A stretch of DNA of 64,000 bases from Deltaproteobacteria bacterium (GCA_009668975.1 SBEG01000017.1:1-64000), one strand, 5' to 3'; counted from the stretch's first letter, positions 38,168 through 48,372 are shown. Made by a program: numbers and translations. Notes: generated from the sequence alone by a model not told the origin.

Positions 38168-40237
38168 ATGAAAAAATCTCTCAGACAATTCCTGCTCGCC
38201 CTCTGTTTGCTCCTTGCCTGCGTCGTGCCGTCCCGGGCGACGGAATCGGCCCTTCCCGACGCGAGCGGTATTCAAATTAAAGCCGACTCGATCGCATACG
38301 ATAAAAACAGCGACTCTTACAACGCCAGCGGCAAAGTCCGGATCGACTGGAGCGGCATCATTCTCTTCGCCGATACGGTCAGCCTGCGACAGCAGGAGAA
38401 TCGGGCCGTTGCCGATGGCAACGTCCTCTTCATTAAGGACGAAAACACCCTGCAGGGCAGCCAGGCGAACATGGACCTGGCAACACAGCAGGGTGAAATT
38501 CAGGATGCCACCCTCTTCGTGAAAAACGGCAACTTCCGCCTCACCGGCAAGAAGCTGCAAAAAACGGGCGACAACGACTACCGCATCGAAAACGGAACCT
38601 TTACCACCTGCGATGGAGAAGTTCCCAGCTGGAAGTTCAAGGCGGCGGAACTTGATGTGTCGAAAAACGACTACGCCGTCGGCAAACACGCCGTGTTCTA
38701 TATCAAGGACGTCCCGGTCCTCTACTTCCCTTATATCATTTATCCGGTCCTGGAGGAACGCCAGTCGGGTCTCATGATTCCTCGCACCGGGCTTTCATCG
38801 AAAAAGGGCTTCTACCTTGAAATTCCGTACTATCTCGTCATATCGCCCAGTCAGGAAGCGACCTTCTATCTGGATATCCAGACCAAACGTGGAGCGGGAA
38901 TCGGGGCCAACTACCAGTACCTGATGCGTTCCGGCGGTCATGGGGAGGCACAGGCGTACCTCATCTATGACACTACCGAAAACAAAATGCGCGGCAACTT
39001 GCTCCAGAGCCATCAACAATCATTCTCTCCGACCCTGTTCTTCAGCTCAAAAATAGAACTGACCCTGGATCGCGAGTTCTATCAGGATTATGGCGAAGCT
39101 ACCGGAGAGTACAACAGGCGGTATCTCGAAAGTTCCGCATTCATCACCAAACACTGGGAAAAGTACTCCTTGACAACCGAGTTGCGCTATACCGAGGACC
39201 TGATCGCGGAAAACAACAAAGCGACTCTCCAGGAACTGCCGATTATCACCTTTAGCGGCCTCAAACAGCAGTTGTTCAACACCCCGCTCTATGTGTCCAT
39301 GGACGCAACCTTTACCAATTATTACCGGCAGGAAGGCCTGCAGGGACAGAGGATCACCCTGCATCCAATGCTCTCCTTTTACAGCGCGGCGATTCCCGGG
39401 ATTGAGAGTGCCGCCTGGGTTGGATACCTGCAGAGATTTTACAACACCTATGACGGGGAACTTGCACCGGGCGAAAGCGACAGCGGCATTCCGGACGTGG
39501 GAGCCTCCTTCTCATCCACCCTCTCACGCGTCTATGACACTGATTGGGGCAGCCTGCAGAGGATACGGCACACCATCATTCCGGAAATCGGTTACTCCTA
39601 CCTGCCGTTAAAAAACCAGGAAAATCTCCCGTTCTTTGATTTTACCGACCGGCAGGTCGCCCAGAACATGGTCAGCTACTCGATCACGAACTACCTGACC
39701 GGAAAATATCCTTCTCCAGACAGCCCTGCCAGCTACCGGGATCTTGGCTATTTGAGAATTTCCCAGGGGTACGAATTCAGCGGCACCCGTCGTGATGTCC
39801 TGACACTGGTTGATGACCAGCAACCCTTTACCGACATCCGGATCGAGGCCAGGGTGAATCCGACGGAACGTCTTGCCTTTTTCCTGGACAGCCGCTTCAA
39901 CCCCTATCGGACAGACTTCTCAACAACAAACGTCGCTGCCGATGTTTCCGACAGCGAGGGCAACTCGGCGAGACTCGGCTACCGGTTTTCCCGGGATGAG
40001 GTCCGTTACCTGGAGGGAAGATTCACCGTCAGCTATCTTGACCCGTTCGTTTTCCATTACCTGACCCGCTATTCCTTTGACACGAAAGACTTCCTGGAAT
40101 CCTATTATGCTCTGGAATTCAAACAGCAATGCTGGGGTGTGAACTTTTCCTATCGCGAACGACCCGGCGACCGGAGATTTCTGATCAGCTTCACCCTTTC
40201 AGGGATCGGTTCCCTTGGAAACTTCAAGTCTTTCTAG
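38168..40237 (+). CDS. lptD: LPS-assembly outer-membrane protein LptD
   Basis: Inserts lipopolysaccharide into the outer leaflet. Signal peptide (residues 1-24, ending SRA), an N-terminal OstA/LptA-like periplasmic domain (IQIKADSIAYDKNSDSYNASG to about residue 150), then the C-terminal LptD beta-barrel (RQSGLMIPRTGLSSKKGFYLE onward). The protein ends in Phe (GNFKSF), as usual for barrel proteins. At 689 residues it is shorter than E. coli LptD (about 780). Cys157 region (GTFTTCDGEVP) and QQCWGVNF near the end could form a disulfide. Confidence 0.95.
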   Translation: MKKSLRQFLLALCLLLACVVPSRATESALPDASGIQIKADSIAYDKNSDSYNASGKVRIDWSGIILFADTVSLRQQENRAVADGNVLFIKDENTLQGSQANMDLATQQGEIQDATLFVKNGNFRLTGKKLQKTGDNDYRIENGTFTTCDGEVPSWKFKAAELDVSKNDYAVGKHAVFYIKDVPVLYFPYIIYPVLEERQSGLMIPRTGLSSKKGFYLEIPYYLVISPSQEATFYLDIQTKRGAGIGANYQYLMRSGGHGEAQAYLIYDTTENKMRGNLLQSHQQSFSPTLFFSSKIELTLDREFYQDYGEATGEYNRRYLESSAFITKHWEKYSLTTELRYTEDLIAENNKATLQELPIITFSGLKQQLFNTPLYVSMDATFTNYYRQEGLQGQRITLHPMLSFYSAAIPGIESAAWVGYLQRFYNTYDGELAPGESDSGIPDVGASFSSTLSRVYDTDWGSLQRIRHTIIPEIGYSYLPLKNQENLPFFDFTDRQVAQNMVSYSITNYLTGKYPSPDSPASYRDLGYLRISQGYEFSGTRRDVLTLVDDQQPFTDIRIEARVNPTERLAFFLDSRFNPYRTDFSTTNVAADVSDSEGNSARLGYRFSRDEVRYLEGRFTVSYLDPFVFHYLTRYSFDTKDFLESYYALEFKQQCWGVNFSYRERPGDRRFLISFTLSGIGSLGNFKSF

Positions 40238-40447
40238 CAGACAACCCTCCAGGTATTTTGCCTGTTTTCCCTTTACATCAACCGGTATTTTCTATATTCT
40301 TCTATATTTAATCATCTTTAGCCAAAGCTGAATGGATCGGTTTTCTTCGGAACCGGATCCCTGCCGCCGGGTGCGCAATCACCTTATTCCACCGCAAACC
40401 GGCAGGTCTGCCGATGCGAAGCCTTCAAAAATAAAGCAGGATACAAA

Positions 40448-42247
40448 ATGAAGATCAGTACGATACGCAATTTTTCCATTATCGCCCACATAGACCACGG
40501 AAAATCTACCCTCGCGGACCGACTCCTCGAATATACTGGAGCACTGAGCAACAGGGAAATGCAGAACCAGTTCCTGGACAAAATGGATCTGGAAAGGGAA
40601 CGTGGCATCACCATCAAGGCCCAGACCGTCCGGCTCTCCTACCTTGCTTCGGACGGCGTCACCTATATTCTCAACCTCATCGACACGCCTGGTCATGTGG
40701 ATTTCAGCTATGAGGTTTCCCGCTCTCTGGCTGCCTGTGAGGGCGCTCTGCTGGTTGTCGACGCTTCCCAGGGGGTCGAAGCGCAGACCCTTGCCAACGT
40801 CTACCTGGCAATCGACAATAATCTTGAAGTTTTCCCGGTATTAAACAAAATAGACCTTCCCGCCGCGGAACCGGAACGAATCAAGCTCGAAATCGAGGAA
40901 ATCATCGGCATCGATGCTCACGATGCTGTTCTGGCAAGCGCAAAGGAAGGGATCGGAACCCGGGAAATTCTTGAAGAAATCGTCCATAAGATACCGCCGC
41001 CGCAGGGAGACCCGAGTGCACCGCTCAAGGCACTGCTCTTCGACTCATGGTATGACCAGTACCAGGGTGTCATCATCCTGGTACGAATCTTCGACGGCAC
41101 CTTGAAAAAGGGCGACAAAATCAATCTCGTAGCCAGCGGACGCAGCCACGAGGCACTCAAGGTGGGAGTATTTGCTCCGGGTATGGTGGAAGTAGCGTCT
41201 CTCTCCGCCGGCGAGGTCGGGTTCGTCATTGCCGGCATCAAGGACGTCAAGGACGCCAAGGTTGGCGATACCGTAACCCTCCTGCACAAGCCCTGTGTCG
41301 TTCCGCTTTCCGGTTTCAAGGAAGTGAAGCCGATGGTATTTTCCGGCCTCTACCCCATCGATACCGCCCAGTACGAACAGCTGCGCGACGCGCTGGCAAA
41401 ACTGCGCCTGAACGATGCCTCCTTCAGCTACGAGCCGGAAAATTCGGTGGCCCTCGGCTTCGGTTTCCGCTGCGGCTTTCTCGGCCTCCTGCACATGGAA
41501 ATCATCCAGGAACGGCTCGAACGCGAATTCGACCTGCAGCTCATTACCACCGCCCCCACCGTCGTCTACCGGGTTCACAAGACGGACGGATCGATCGTCA
41601 CCATCGAAAGCGCCAACCAGCTGCCCGATCTCCAGTTCATCGATCATATCGAGGAGCCGTTTATCCTGGCCTCGATCCATGTTCCCAATGAATACGTCGG
41701 TGGCGTTCTGGCGCTTTGTGAAGACAAGCGCGGTTTCCAGCGTGAGATCAAGTACCTCACCCAGTCACGGGTGATGATCATCTATGAGATGCCCCTCAAC
41801 GAGATTGTTCTCGACTTTTTCGACCGCCTGAAGTCGATTACCAAAGGCTATGCCTCGCTTGACTACGAATACCTCGACTATCGTCTCAGCGAACTGGCCC
41901 GCCTCAATATCATGATCAACGGCGAGGTGGTCGATGCCCTGTCCCTCATCATCCACAAGGACAAAGCCTACTTCCGCGGCCGCGACCTCGTGTCCAAGAT
42001 GAAGGAACTCATCCCCCGCCAGATGTTCGAGGTTGCGATCCAGGCGGCCATCGGCAACAAGATCATCGCCCGCGAGACGGTCAAGGCCCTCCGCAAGGAT
42101 GTTCTGTCAAAATGTTACGGTGGCGACATTACCCGGAAAAGAAAGTTGCTGGAGAAGCAGAAAGAGGGCAAGAAAAGGATGAAAAACGTGGGAAACGTCG
42201 AACTTCCCCAAGAAGCATTCCTGGCAATACTCAAAGTCGAAGACTAA
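40448..42247 (+). CDS. lepA: Elongation factor 4 (LepA)
   Basis: Ribosomal GTPase of the EF-G family with back-translocation or initiation functions. G1 [17 protein letters not shown]2 [11 protein letters not shown]3 [12 protein letters not shown] and G4 LNKIDLPA are intact. The LepA-specific C-terminal domain is seen in [20 protein letters not shown]. Length 599 is typical. Its TAA stop lies one base before a 179-bp repeat that separates it from lepB. Confidence 0.98.
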   Translation: MKISTIRNFSIIAHIDHGKSTLADRLLEYTGALSNREMQNQFLDKMDLERERGITIKAQTVRLSYLASDGVTYILNLIDTPGHVDFSYEVSRSLAACEGALLVVDASQGVEAQTLANVYLAIDNNLEVFPVLNKIDLPAAEPERIKLEIEEIIGIDAHDAVLASAKEGIGTREILEEIVHKIPPPQGDPSAPLKALLFDSWYDQYQGVIILVRIFDGTLKKGDKINLVASGRSHEALKVGVFAPGMVEVASLSAGEVGFVIAGIKDVKDAKVGDTVTLLHKPCVVPLSGFKEVKPMVFSGLYPIDTAQYEQLRDALAKLRLNDASFSYEPENSVALGFGFRCGFLGLLHMEIIQERLEREFDLQLITTAPTVVYRVHKTDGSIVTIESANQLPDLQFIDHIEEPFILASIHVPNEYVGGVLALCEDKRGFQREIKYLTQSRVMIIYEMPLNEIVLDFFDRLKSITKGYASLDYEYLDYRLSELARLNIMINGEVVDALSLIIHKDKAYFRGRDLVSKMKELIPRQMFEVAIQAAIGNKIIARETVKALRKDVLSKCYGGDITRKRKLLEKQKEGKKRMKNVGNVELPQEAFLAILKVED

Positions 42248-42248
42248 G

Positions 42249-42427
42249 AGCTTGTCCGTAAGTATCATTACGAGTGATCGCGCACGGATTTATGCGGGAT
42301 TTGGCTGGTCTGGTTGAGCGAAACCGCAGGCGTAGCATGGCTACGACGAGGATTTTGTGATTGAGGACCGGTCAAAGACGGCGTGAAGGCGGGATGCGAG
42401 CCTGGAATGTTTATTTACGGAAAAACT
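42249..42427. repeat. 179-bp inverted-repeat element, copy 2
   Basis: Same length and layout as 24989-25167. Ends AGCTTGTCCGTAA and TTACGGAAAAACT. It begins right after the lepA stop and ends 25 bases before the lepB start. TAA occurs on both outer flanks and may be a target duplication. Confidence 0.8.
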
Positions 42428-42452
42428 CTAAACTCAGCAAGGATACCAGACC

Positions 42453-43118
42453 ATGGAAAAAAACAAGTTTCGCAATGACCCTGATCCGGAACAAACGGGA
42501 ACGCCCGTTGTCAAAAAGAAGCATCTCGTCAGGGAGTACGCCGAATCAATCATTATCGCCGTTATCCTGGCACTCGTTATCAGGACATTCGTGGTGCAGG
42601 CCTTCAAGATTCCGTCCGGTTCCATGGAAGACACCCTTCAGATCGGTGATCACCTGCTGGTAAACAAGTTCATTTACGGCACCGGCATTCCCTTCACCGA
42701 CAAGCAGTTCTTTGCGCTGCGCGACCCGAAGCAGGGTGATGTAATCGTGTTTGAATACCCGGAAGATCCGAGCAAGGATTTCATCAAACGGATCGTGGGC
42801 GTCCCCGGCGATGTGGTCCAGGGGATCAATAAACATGTCTATGTAAACGGCAAGCTCTACCGGAATCCCCACGAAATTCACAAGGAAAAGGATCTGATCC
42901 CCAAAGACCAGAATCCAAGGGATACTTTTGGTCCGGTCAAGGTCCCCGAAGGCAGCTACTTTGTCATGGGGGACAACCGGGACCGCTCGTACGACAGCCG
43001 TTTCTGGGGCTTCGTCAAAAAGGAAAAAATCAAAGGCCTCGCCTTTATCAAGTACTGGTCTTGGGACGGAGACAACTGGAAGGTACGTTGGGGCAGTATC
43101 GGCAGCCGGATCAAGTGA
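42453..43118 (+). CDS. lepB: Signal peptidase I
   Basis: Cleaves signal peptides of exported proteins. One membrane helix (about 30-50), catalytic Ser57 in IPSGSMEDTL and general-base Lys112 in FIKRIVGVPGD, with box E in VMGDNRDRSYDSRFWG. Length 221 is typical of the short type. AAGGA lies 9 nt before ATG 42453. It is normally beside lepA; here a 179-bp repeat lies between them. Closed by a terminator. Confidence 0.97.
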   Translation: MEKNKFRNDPDPEQTGTPVVKKKHLVREYAESIIIAVILALVIRTFVVQAFKIPSGSMEDTLQIGDHLLVNKFIYGTGIPFTDKQFFALRDPKQGDVIVFEYPEDPSKDFIKRIVGVPGDVVQGINKHVYVNGKLYRNPHEIHKEKDLIPKDQNPRDTFGPVKVPEGSYFVMGDNRDRSYDSRFWGFVKKEKIKGLAFIKYWSWDGDNWKVRWGSIGSRIK

Positions 43119-43151
43119 TCACTGAATAAACACAACTAACAACAAATATTT

Positions 43152-43186
43152 GGCCATCCAGAGCACAATGCCCGGATGGCCTTTTT
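43152..43186 (+). terminator. Rho-independent terminator after lepB
   Basis: GGCCATCC (43152-43159) pairs with GGATGGCC (43174-43181), followed by five T. Confidence 0.85.
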
Positions 43187-43249
43187 GTATCCCCAAACTG
43201 ACAGGGAAATCGTTCCCGCTACCAGATGTTACGCGGAAAAGGCGAAGTG

Positions 43250-44038
43250 TCACCAAGTGACCATCCTGACCCGGTATTCGCCGCCGAGCACCAGGAATTC
43301 ACCTTCCCCTTTGAGAATGCTGTTGGGCAGAAGCCCATTGTAAAAAAAGATTTTGGCGATGGGCACCTGCACTTGCCAGACGGTATAGCCGAACTCCCAG
43401 GCCCGCTCCATGTCATCGGTAAAGGAGGACAGGTTGTTGAGCCGCACGTACTGCTCGGTCTTCGAAACAACCTCCAGCACCTCGTGCTCTTCAGCATTGG
43501 TGACGCCCCGGTAGAGTGTCAGCCAGCGATCGTCAGGGAACCTGCGGGCCAAATCATATTGTGAATATTCAAACAGCAGGTCCAACTGGGAATTGATCGC
43601 ATTGGTGCGCGCACTGCCCTTGGTCCGGTCAATGGCGAAAACGAGGTACTCTTCGGAATGGACGTCGGTGATTTTCACCTTATGGAAGGTGGGGGGCAGC
43701 CCGATGCGGCTTTCCACCCAACCCTTAAGCACCGCACCCTCGATGGAGTTGGATTCCATTCCCCAGCCGCGAAGAAAGCGCAGGTAACTGTTTTTGATGC
43801 TTTTACGGGCTTTGACGCTGGTCTGCTCTTCCCATTGATGAAGCTGGAACTTCACCGACATATAGTCATTGAAAAATTCCGCCCGCTCATCAGCCGCGAG
43901 GATCTCCTCCAGCCGCTGAAAGAGAAAGCGGTTTGCCTCACGAACCCCCATGAGTTCGATGGTCTGGGGGTTTTCGTTGAAATGGCGTGAGGCAATGACC
44001 CACGGTGGCAGGTTGCAATGATTGTAGGAAATAGTCAT
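43250..44038 (-). CDS. draT: NAD(+)-dinitrogenase-reductase ADP-ribosyltransferase (DraT family)
   Basis: Predicted to inactivate NifH by ADP-ribosylation when ammonium or darkness/energy signals demand it. 262 residues starting MTISYNHCNLPPWVIASRHF, the conserved DraT start, with GVREANRFLFQRL, WLTLYRGVTNAEEHEVLE and the RxxE-like LNNLSSFTDDMERAWEFG. Length matches the family (about 260-280). ATG 44038 has only a weak upstream site. It is last in the nifEN-nifX-ferredoxin-NifX-family unit. No draG is visible in this window. Confidence 0.88.
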   Translation of the reverse strand: MTISYNHCNLPPWVIASRHFNENPQTIELMGVREANRFLFQRLEEILAADERAEFFNDYMSVKFQLHQWEEQTSVKARKSIKNSYLRFLRGWGMESNSIEGAVLKGWVESRIGLPPTFHKVKITDVHSEEYLVFAIDRTKGSARTNAINSQLDLLFEYSQYDLARRFPDDRWLTLYRGVTNAEEHEVLEVVSKTEQYVRLNNLSSFTDDMERAWEFGYTVWQVQVPIAKIFFYNGLLPNSILKGEGEFLVLGGEYRVRMVTW

Positions 44039-44063
44039 AAAGGAATATCCGGCCAGTAAGGAA

Positions 44064-44393
44064 CTAGATGACTTTCGCCAACTCCACCAGGGTCTCCCGA
44101 ATCGGACCGGGTGCGGCATAAACTTCAACGCCCAACTGTTCCAGCTCCATCTGGGGCGCCTGGCCAATCTGAGCGCAGACCACCGCCCGGCATTCTTTCA
44201 GCGCCTCCGCGGTAGTGGCGAGAACCGGTTTCCGCAAACCGTGATCAGGGTCGTCCGAACAGTACTTTTCCACCCGCTTCTCTTCCTTCAGGGTTACAGA
44301 ATCTCCTTCGACCTCATAAATATAAAAGAGTTCGGCATGACCAAAGTGCTCATTGATTTCTTTTCCATCCCGAGACGCTACGGCAATCAACAT
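44064..44393 (-). CDS. NifX/NifB-C-terminal family FeMo-cofactor binding protein
   Basis: 109 residues of the dinitrogenase iron-molybdenum cofactor family (RNase H-like fold): MLIAVASRDGKEINEHFGHA, then ELFYIYEVEG and CRAVVCAQIGQAPQMELEQLGVEV. Members bind FeMo-co or its precursor during transfer to NifEN or NifDK. It is a second NifX-type gene next to nifX proper, so it may be NafY- or VnfX-like in role. It starts 25 bases before draT. RBS GGAGAATATC lies upstream of ATG 44393. Confidence 0.9.
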   Translation of the reverse strand: MLIAVASRDGKEINEHFGHAELFYIYEVEGDSVTLKEEKRVEKYCSDDPDHGLRKPVLATTAEALKECRAVVCAQIGQAPQMELEQLGVEVYAAPGPIRETLVELAKVI

Positions 44394-44440
44394 GATATTC
44401 TCCTCCAGTATTACTTCGGCAATTAAAGATCATAACCCTG

Positions 44441-44540
44441 ATGTAGGGGCACGGCGCGCCGTGCCCCGATTGGGCGAGGCACGCCTAGCTCCTACCTCTT
44501 GCATCTCACGTCTGACATCTTACGCCTACCCTCTCACAGC
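44441..44540. repeat. Palindrome and degenerate CTCACG/TCTTACGCC spacer
   Basis: GTAGGGGCACGGCGCGCCGT followed by GCCCC is a GC-rich palindrome. After it comes a tract of CTCACG/TCTGACATCTTACGCC words, like the nifD-nifK spacer at 62190-62260. It lies between two nif operon genes. Confidence 0.55.
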
Positions 44541-44543
44541 CTT

Positions 44544-44807
44544 TTACAGTTCTACTGGAGCAAAACTGAACGACTTCTTTGAACAGGTCCTGCCACAGGC
44601 CATGCAACCAACGCAATTGCCGGGATTTTCGACCTTCATGAACATTTTCGCGGAATCATCCTCGTCCACCTCTTCAAAGGTAAGCACGTCATGCGCGCAG
44701 ACCTTGTAGCAGCGGCCACAGCCGATACAGGTTTCTTCGTCAATGGACATGATGAATTCAGGAGTCCACTCTTTTTTGTCTCTGGTTAATCCGGTAATGT
44801 AAGCCAT
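44544..44807 (-). CDS. fdxB: nif-specific 2[4Fe-4S] ferredoxin (ferredoxin III type)
   Basis: 87 residues starting MAYITGLTRDKKEWTPEFIM. Two clusters are predicted: CIGCGRCYKVC and CVGCMACGRTC. The first matches the nif-specific ferredoxin III family; the insertion VDEDDSAKMFMKVENP between them is characteristic. It may donate electrons to NifEN maturation or nitrogenase. GAGGAAT precedes ATG 44807. A longer upstream frame is produced by the repeat at 44901 and is not used. Gene symbol is by family resemblance. Confidence 0.9.
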   Translation of the reverse strand: MAYITGLTRDKKEWTPEFIMSIDEETCIGCGRCYKVCAHDVLTFEEVDEDDSAKMFMKVENPGNCVGCMACGRTCSKKSFSFAPVEL

Positions 44808-44900
44808 GGTACTATTCCTCCATCTTGTTTTTGTTATTGGGTCAGGTTGGCCCCTGCCCGATTCTGCGTAGGTGCTGCCCATATGCACAACTGCTTTTAC

Positions 44901-45022
44901 CAATTCCAGATCAAGGATGATCTCAAGGCGGTGTGGATTGAAGCTGCGAGGCGTACTGAAGAGTACGTTGAGAAGCCGAAGAAGAGCCAACGCAGAGTGG
45001 GCCTTGATCTGGAATTGGAATT
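44901..45022. repeat. 126-bp inverted-repeat element, copy B
   Basis: CAATTCCAGATCAAGG at the left and CCTTGATCTGGAATTGGAATTA at the right are inverted repeats. Interior is about 90 percent identical to copy A at 10634-10759. Its right end abuts the nifX stop codon. Confidence 0.8.
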
Positions 45023-45407
45023 ACTCCTCCATGAAAGACGGGATACTGCCCTTGTTCATGGCCTTTCTCATCCAGGGAGGCGGATTGCCCCGCAAAACTT
45101 CCTGGAGTTTCTCGACGATTTCCGTCACGCTGGTCTCTGTGCCCGTTTTCATCGGGTGCACCTTGCTGGCAACAACCTTCGCCGCAGCCGGTCCACCGAT
45201 CTGCATGGTGTAGACGATGGCACAATCACCCAACACGGCAACGCGCGAAGAGATCTTGTCCTCTTCGTCGTCACCGGATTGCACGACCGGAACCGTCTCC
45301 AGAAAACGAGCCTCGTCCGGGCCGATCTCCCAAACGCAGAAACTGTTTGCCATGCCGAAGTGCTGATCAATCATTTCACCGGTTGAACTGGTAAATGCAA
45401 CTTTCAT
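45021..45407 (-). CDS. nifX: Nitrogen fixation protein NifX
   Basis: 128 residues of the NifX family: MKVAFTSSTGEMIDQHFGMA and WEIGPDEARFLE, then DCAIVYTMQIGGPAAAKVV. NifX shuttles FeMo-co precursors between NifB, NifEN and apo-nitrogenase. The C-terminal tail PPWMRKAMNKGSIPSF ends at a TAA that lies at the edge of the 126-bp repeat. It begins 94 bases after nifEN and is co-oriented. Confidence 0.94.
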   Translation of the reverse strand: MKVAFTSSTGEMIDQHFGMANSFCVWEIGPDEARFLETVPVVQSGDDEEDKISSRVAVLGDCAIVYTMQIGGPAAAKVVASKVHPMKTGTETSVTEIVEKLQEVLRGNPPPWMRKAMNKGSIPSFMEE

Positions 45408-45501
45408 TTTTTACCACCTTTCTTTGTTCTTCTTCAGGGCGTTAGGCAGAAGGCTGAAGGAACACTGTTGTTTTTCATCCTTCATCCTTCATACTTGCCG
45501 T

Positions 45502-48258
45502 TTAATTGTGCGCCAGCTTCTGAGCTTCTTTGGCATTTTCCTGGAAAATGTTGGCCGTTTCGAAGAGCAGGTTCATCGTTCCCTTATAGCCGACCCGCAT
45601 CTTCTGATGGGCACCAAGGCGGTCGAAAACCGGCAGTCCGGCCCGCAGATGGGGAATGCCGCCCATTTTTGCCGCGGCCTGGCGACCATTGCTGTTGGCA
45701 ACCAGCAGATTGCTCTCGGCAATCACCCCTTCCAGATCTTCCAGATCGCCAACGTAGACGTTCTCCGCAGGCAGAGCATCCAGCCCGCGCACCCTGGTGG
45801 CTGACAGGGCAGACTGGATCTTGCAGCCCATGCCGGCGAGGAAATTAACCATGACCTTGAGCTGGTCGCCTTCAAGGGCAAGAGTAATTTTCTTGTTACC
45901 GAACTGGTAGTGAGAGTCCACCATGGCATCCATAAGTCTGCTTCGCTGGCGACGGAACTTCTCGGGAATCTCTCGACCGGAGATTGTTGCCAGCGCCTCC
46001 ATGAACAGATCAACCTCTGCAAAGCCGGTAAAGGAAGTGAACCCGTAGGCAGGGGTGCCTAACCGCTCGGTAAGCTTTCGTGCGGATTTAGCCAGCGAAT
46101 CACCGATGTAGAGCGTCGCGGCACTCCGCCCGGACTGCTTGATCCGTTCAACCGGAATTCCGCCAACAGAGAGCGCGGAAACAGTATCGTCCACGTGTCC
46201 GTCCAAGGCGCAGGAGATATCCGGGATCACCACCGGATCGAGACCGAAAGCCTCGCAGGTTTCTTTCACCTCTTCCACATCCGCCGGGGTCATGAAAGCG
46301 CCAGGGAGAATGGTCACCTGGTTCGGGATCACCTCGCCGGCCTCCGGCAGAGTGGCACAGATTGCCTCCACCGCTGCCGCATAGCCTTCCTGGAGAGAAC
46401 CGCAATAGTCGGGGGTGGAAGCATGAATGATTGGCACCCCAGCCAATTCAGGGTTCTCTTCCCGGAACTGGAAAATGGCACTCCTCACATCATCACCCAT
46501 GGTTTCCGTCAGACCGGAGGTCATCACTCCGACAACGCCGGGCTTGAATTTTTCGATAACTTTCTTCAAACCTTTCTTGAGATTCTCCCAGCCACCGAAA
46601 ATTGCAGTGTCCTCGCTCATACTGGTACAATTCAGAGCGATCGGCTCCTTGAAGTGGCGGGATAGCTGGAGCCGGATAAAGGTGGAACAGCCCTGGGCAC
46701 CATGGAGCAGACCGAGCATCTGATCGATCCCGAGGAAAGCAAGGGTCGCACCCAGAGCCGGGGAATTCTTCTGCGGGTTGACCGTGGCGTTCTTGGTCGG
46801 CACCAGAACCCGCGATTCCTTCATGTTTTCTGCGAGATACTTCTCCGTGTGCTCCATGGCAACCATAACGTCAGCTGCCAACTCTTCCTGGCTCTTTTCC
46901 CAAGGGGCTTTCTGGTTCAGGACCGCCCAGATCGGATTGTTGACCGTCAGGTCCAGCTGCTTGGCAAAGGTAATCATCCCCTCATAGCCCGCATAGGGAT
47001 GAGAGCGACCATGGTTAATATCCAGGAACGGCGTCTTGGTTTTAAGAGCCAGGAACTTGGTCTTGCCGCCGGCCACGATCAGGTCGGGCATCTTCTCATA
47101 CATAACCTGCAGCAGACCGGCACTGCTGGTATCGTCGATGATCTTGGCATCCTTGTGCATCAACGCCTTCATCCGGTAGAAGTCTTCCAGGGTGGAGTTC
47201 TGGGTTCCCGCGGCAAGGATCTCGACACCGAGTTCACGCAGGGCATTAACCATGGACCAGGTCTTGACACCGCCGGTAAAGAGTACCGAGCGCTTCCCTT
47301 CCAGCTTGGCCCGGTACGGGGCAAGCTTTTCGCGGCAGGCATCCTCTTCCTCGGCAATGAGCTTCTCCACCCGCTCCTGCATGACCCTTTTTTCCAGCCC
47401 GCCCACGGCATTGTCCAGCTCCCGGGCAATGTTACGCAGGGCCTTGGCTGTATCGGTCATGCCATAGAATGACTCCTCCAGATAGGGCATGCCGTAGGTC
47501 TTCTGCATCTTTTTCGCCAGGTTCGTAAGACTCTTCGAACAGATGATCACATTCAGCTTGGCCCGATGGGCATAGCGAAGATCCTCGAATCGGGCATCGC
47601 CACTGAAACAGGAGAGGACGCGAATCCCGAGCCTGTCAAAAAGGGGCAGCATCCCCCACAAGTCACCGGCGATATTGTATTCACCAATAAGATTGATGTC
47701 GTAATCGGTGGTAAACTCCGGCTCGGCAGTACCTATCACGTACTTGAACATCACCTCGCCGGCCAGTCGATTGCCGATGTTCTTGTCACCGATGAAACCT
47801 GGGGTATTTACCGGAATTACCGGCACCGACACCTTGTCCTGAGCCGCCTTGCAAACAGCCTCGATATCATCGCCGGTCATGGCGGTCACACAGGTGGCGT
47901 AAACGAAAATCGCCTTTGCTTCCGGATAACGATCAGCCAGCTCACGGATCGCCTTGTAGAGCTTTTTTTCACCGCCGAACACCACATCGTTTTCCAGGAT
48001 TTCGGTGGTGAAACCACGACGGTACAACTGTGACCCGGAAGAACGGGCCCCCCTGTTGTCCCAGGAATTACCGGCACAAGCGATCGGACCATGTACCAGG
48101 TGAATGACATCGGTAATCGGCATAAGTACGACCCGGGCGCCATCATAGGCACAACTCCGTTCGGCCCCTTCACCAGGCTCTGATTTCTTGCAGAACTTGG
48201 GAGCGCCCTTGTCGTGGGTTTCGCATTCGGTTACATCGTAATAATCGGGCTTTGCCAT
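45502..48258 (-). CDS. nifEN: NifE-NifN fusion: nitrogenase FeMo-cofactor scaffold
   Basis: 918 residues. The NifE half (1 to about 455) starts MAKPDYYDVTECETHDKG, with Cys at KFCKKSEPGE, SCAYDGARVVLMP and GPIACAGNSWDN, ATCVTAMTGDDI, and VIICSKS in the substrate pocket region. The NifN half (from about 465) starts with NATVNPQKNSPALGATLAFL, then LLHGAQGCSTFIRLQLSRHF and MTSGLTETMGDDV. It forms the scaffold where the NifB cofactor is turned into FeMo-co. Two separate genes in most diazotrophs; a fusion is known in Geobacter relatives. GGGAG precedes ATG 48258. The leader has a sigma-54 promoter and an attenuator-like structure. Confidence 0.96.
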   Translation of the reverse strand: MAKPDYYDVTECETHDKGAPKFCKKSEPGEGAERSCAYDGARVVLMPITDVIHLVHGPIACAGNSWDNRGARSSGSQLYRRGFTTEILENDVVFGGEKKLYKAIRELADRYPEAKAIFVYATCVTAMTGDDIEAVCKAAQDKVSVPVIPVNTPGFIGDKNIGNRLAGEVMFKYVIGTAEPEFTTDYDINLIGEYNIAGDLWGMLPLFDRLGIRVLSCFSGDARFEDLRYAHRAKLNVIICSKSLTNLAKKMQKTYGMPYLEESFYGMTDTAKALRNIARELDNAVGGLEKRVMQERVEKLIAEEEDACREKLAPYRAKLEGKRSVLFTGGVKTWSMVNALRELGVEILAAGTQNSTLEDFYRMKALMHKDAKIIDDTSSAGLLQVMYEKMPDLIVAGGKTKFLALKTKTPFLDINHGRSHPYAGYEGMITFAKQLDLTVNNPIWAVLNQKAPWEKSQEELAADVMVAMEHTEKYLAENMKESRVLVPTKNATVNPQKNSPALGATLAFLGIDQMLGLLHGAQGCSTFIRLQLSRHFKEPIALNCTSMSEDTAIFGGWENLKKGLKKVIEKFKPGVVGVMTSGLTETMGDDVRSAIFQFREENPELAGVPIIHASTPDYCGSLQEGYAAAVEAICATLPEAGEVIPNQVTILPGAFMTPADVEEVKETCEAFGLDPVVIPDISCALDGHVDDTVSALSVGGIPVERIKQSGRSAATLYIGDSLAKSARKLTERLGTPAYGFTSFTGFAEVDLFMEALATISGREIPEKFRRQRSRLMDAMVDSHYQFGNKKITLALEGDQLKVMVNFLAGMGCKIQSALSATRVRGLDALPAENVYVGDLEDLEGVIAESNLLVANSNGRQAAAKMGGIPHLRAGLPVFDRLGAHQKMRVGYKGTMNLLFETANIFQENAKEAQKLAHN

Positions 48259-48327
48259 AATTTTCTCCCAATTGAAATTTTCCCGGGTGTGATTCAGTGC
48301 TCTTGCATCAGGTACCGGAAAAAAGAA

Positions 48328-48372
48328 AAAGGCGCTCCGATCCTCAAGGGGGACGGTTGGCGCCTTTGCCAA
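48328..48372 (-). promoter_or_regulatory. Putative ANTAR-type attenuator in the nifEN leader
   Basis: On the minus strand AAAGGCGC (48360-48367) pairs with GCGCCTTT (48328-48335) to make an 8-bp terminator stem followed by a T-rich tail. An alternative hairpin TTGGC-AAAGGC-GCCAA (48357-48372) has a 5-bp stem and a hexaloop with A1 and G4, the ANTAR recognition pattern. It uses the terminator's 5' arm, so the two are mutually exclusive. Only one ANTAR-like hairpin is clear. Regulation is inferred. Confidence 0.6.

Noticed and set aside
44544..44990. Longer ferredoxin frame of 148 codons
   Set aside because: The extra N-terminus is translated from the 126-bp repeat and shares its sequence with a frame near 10665; the ATG at 44807 has a proper ribosome site.
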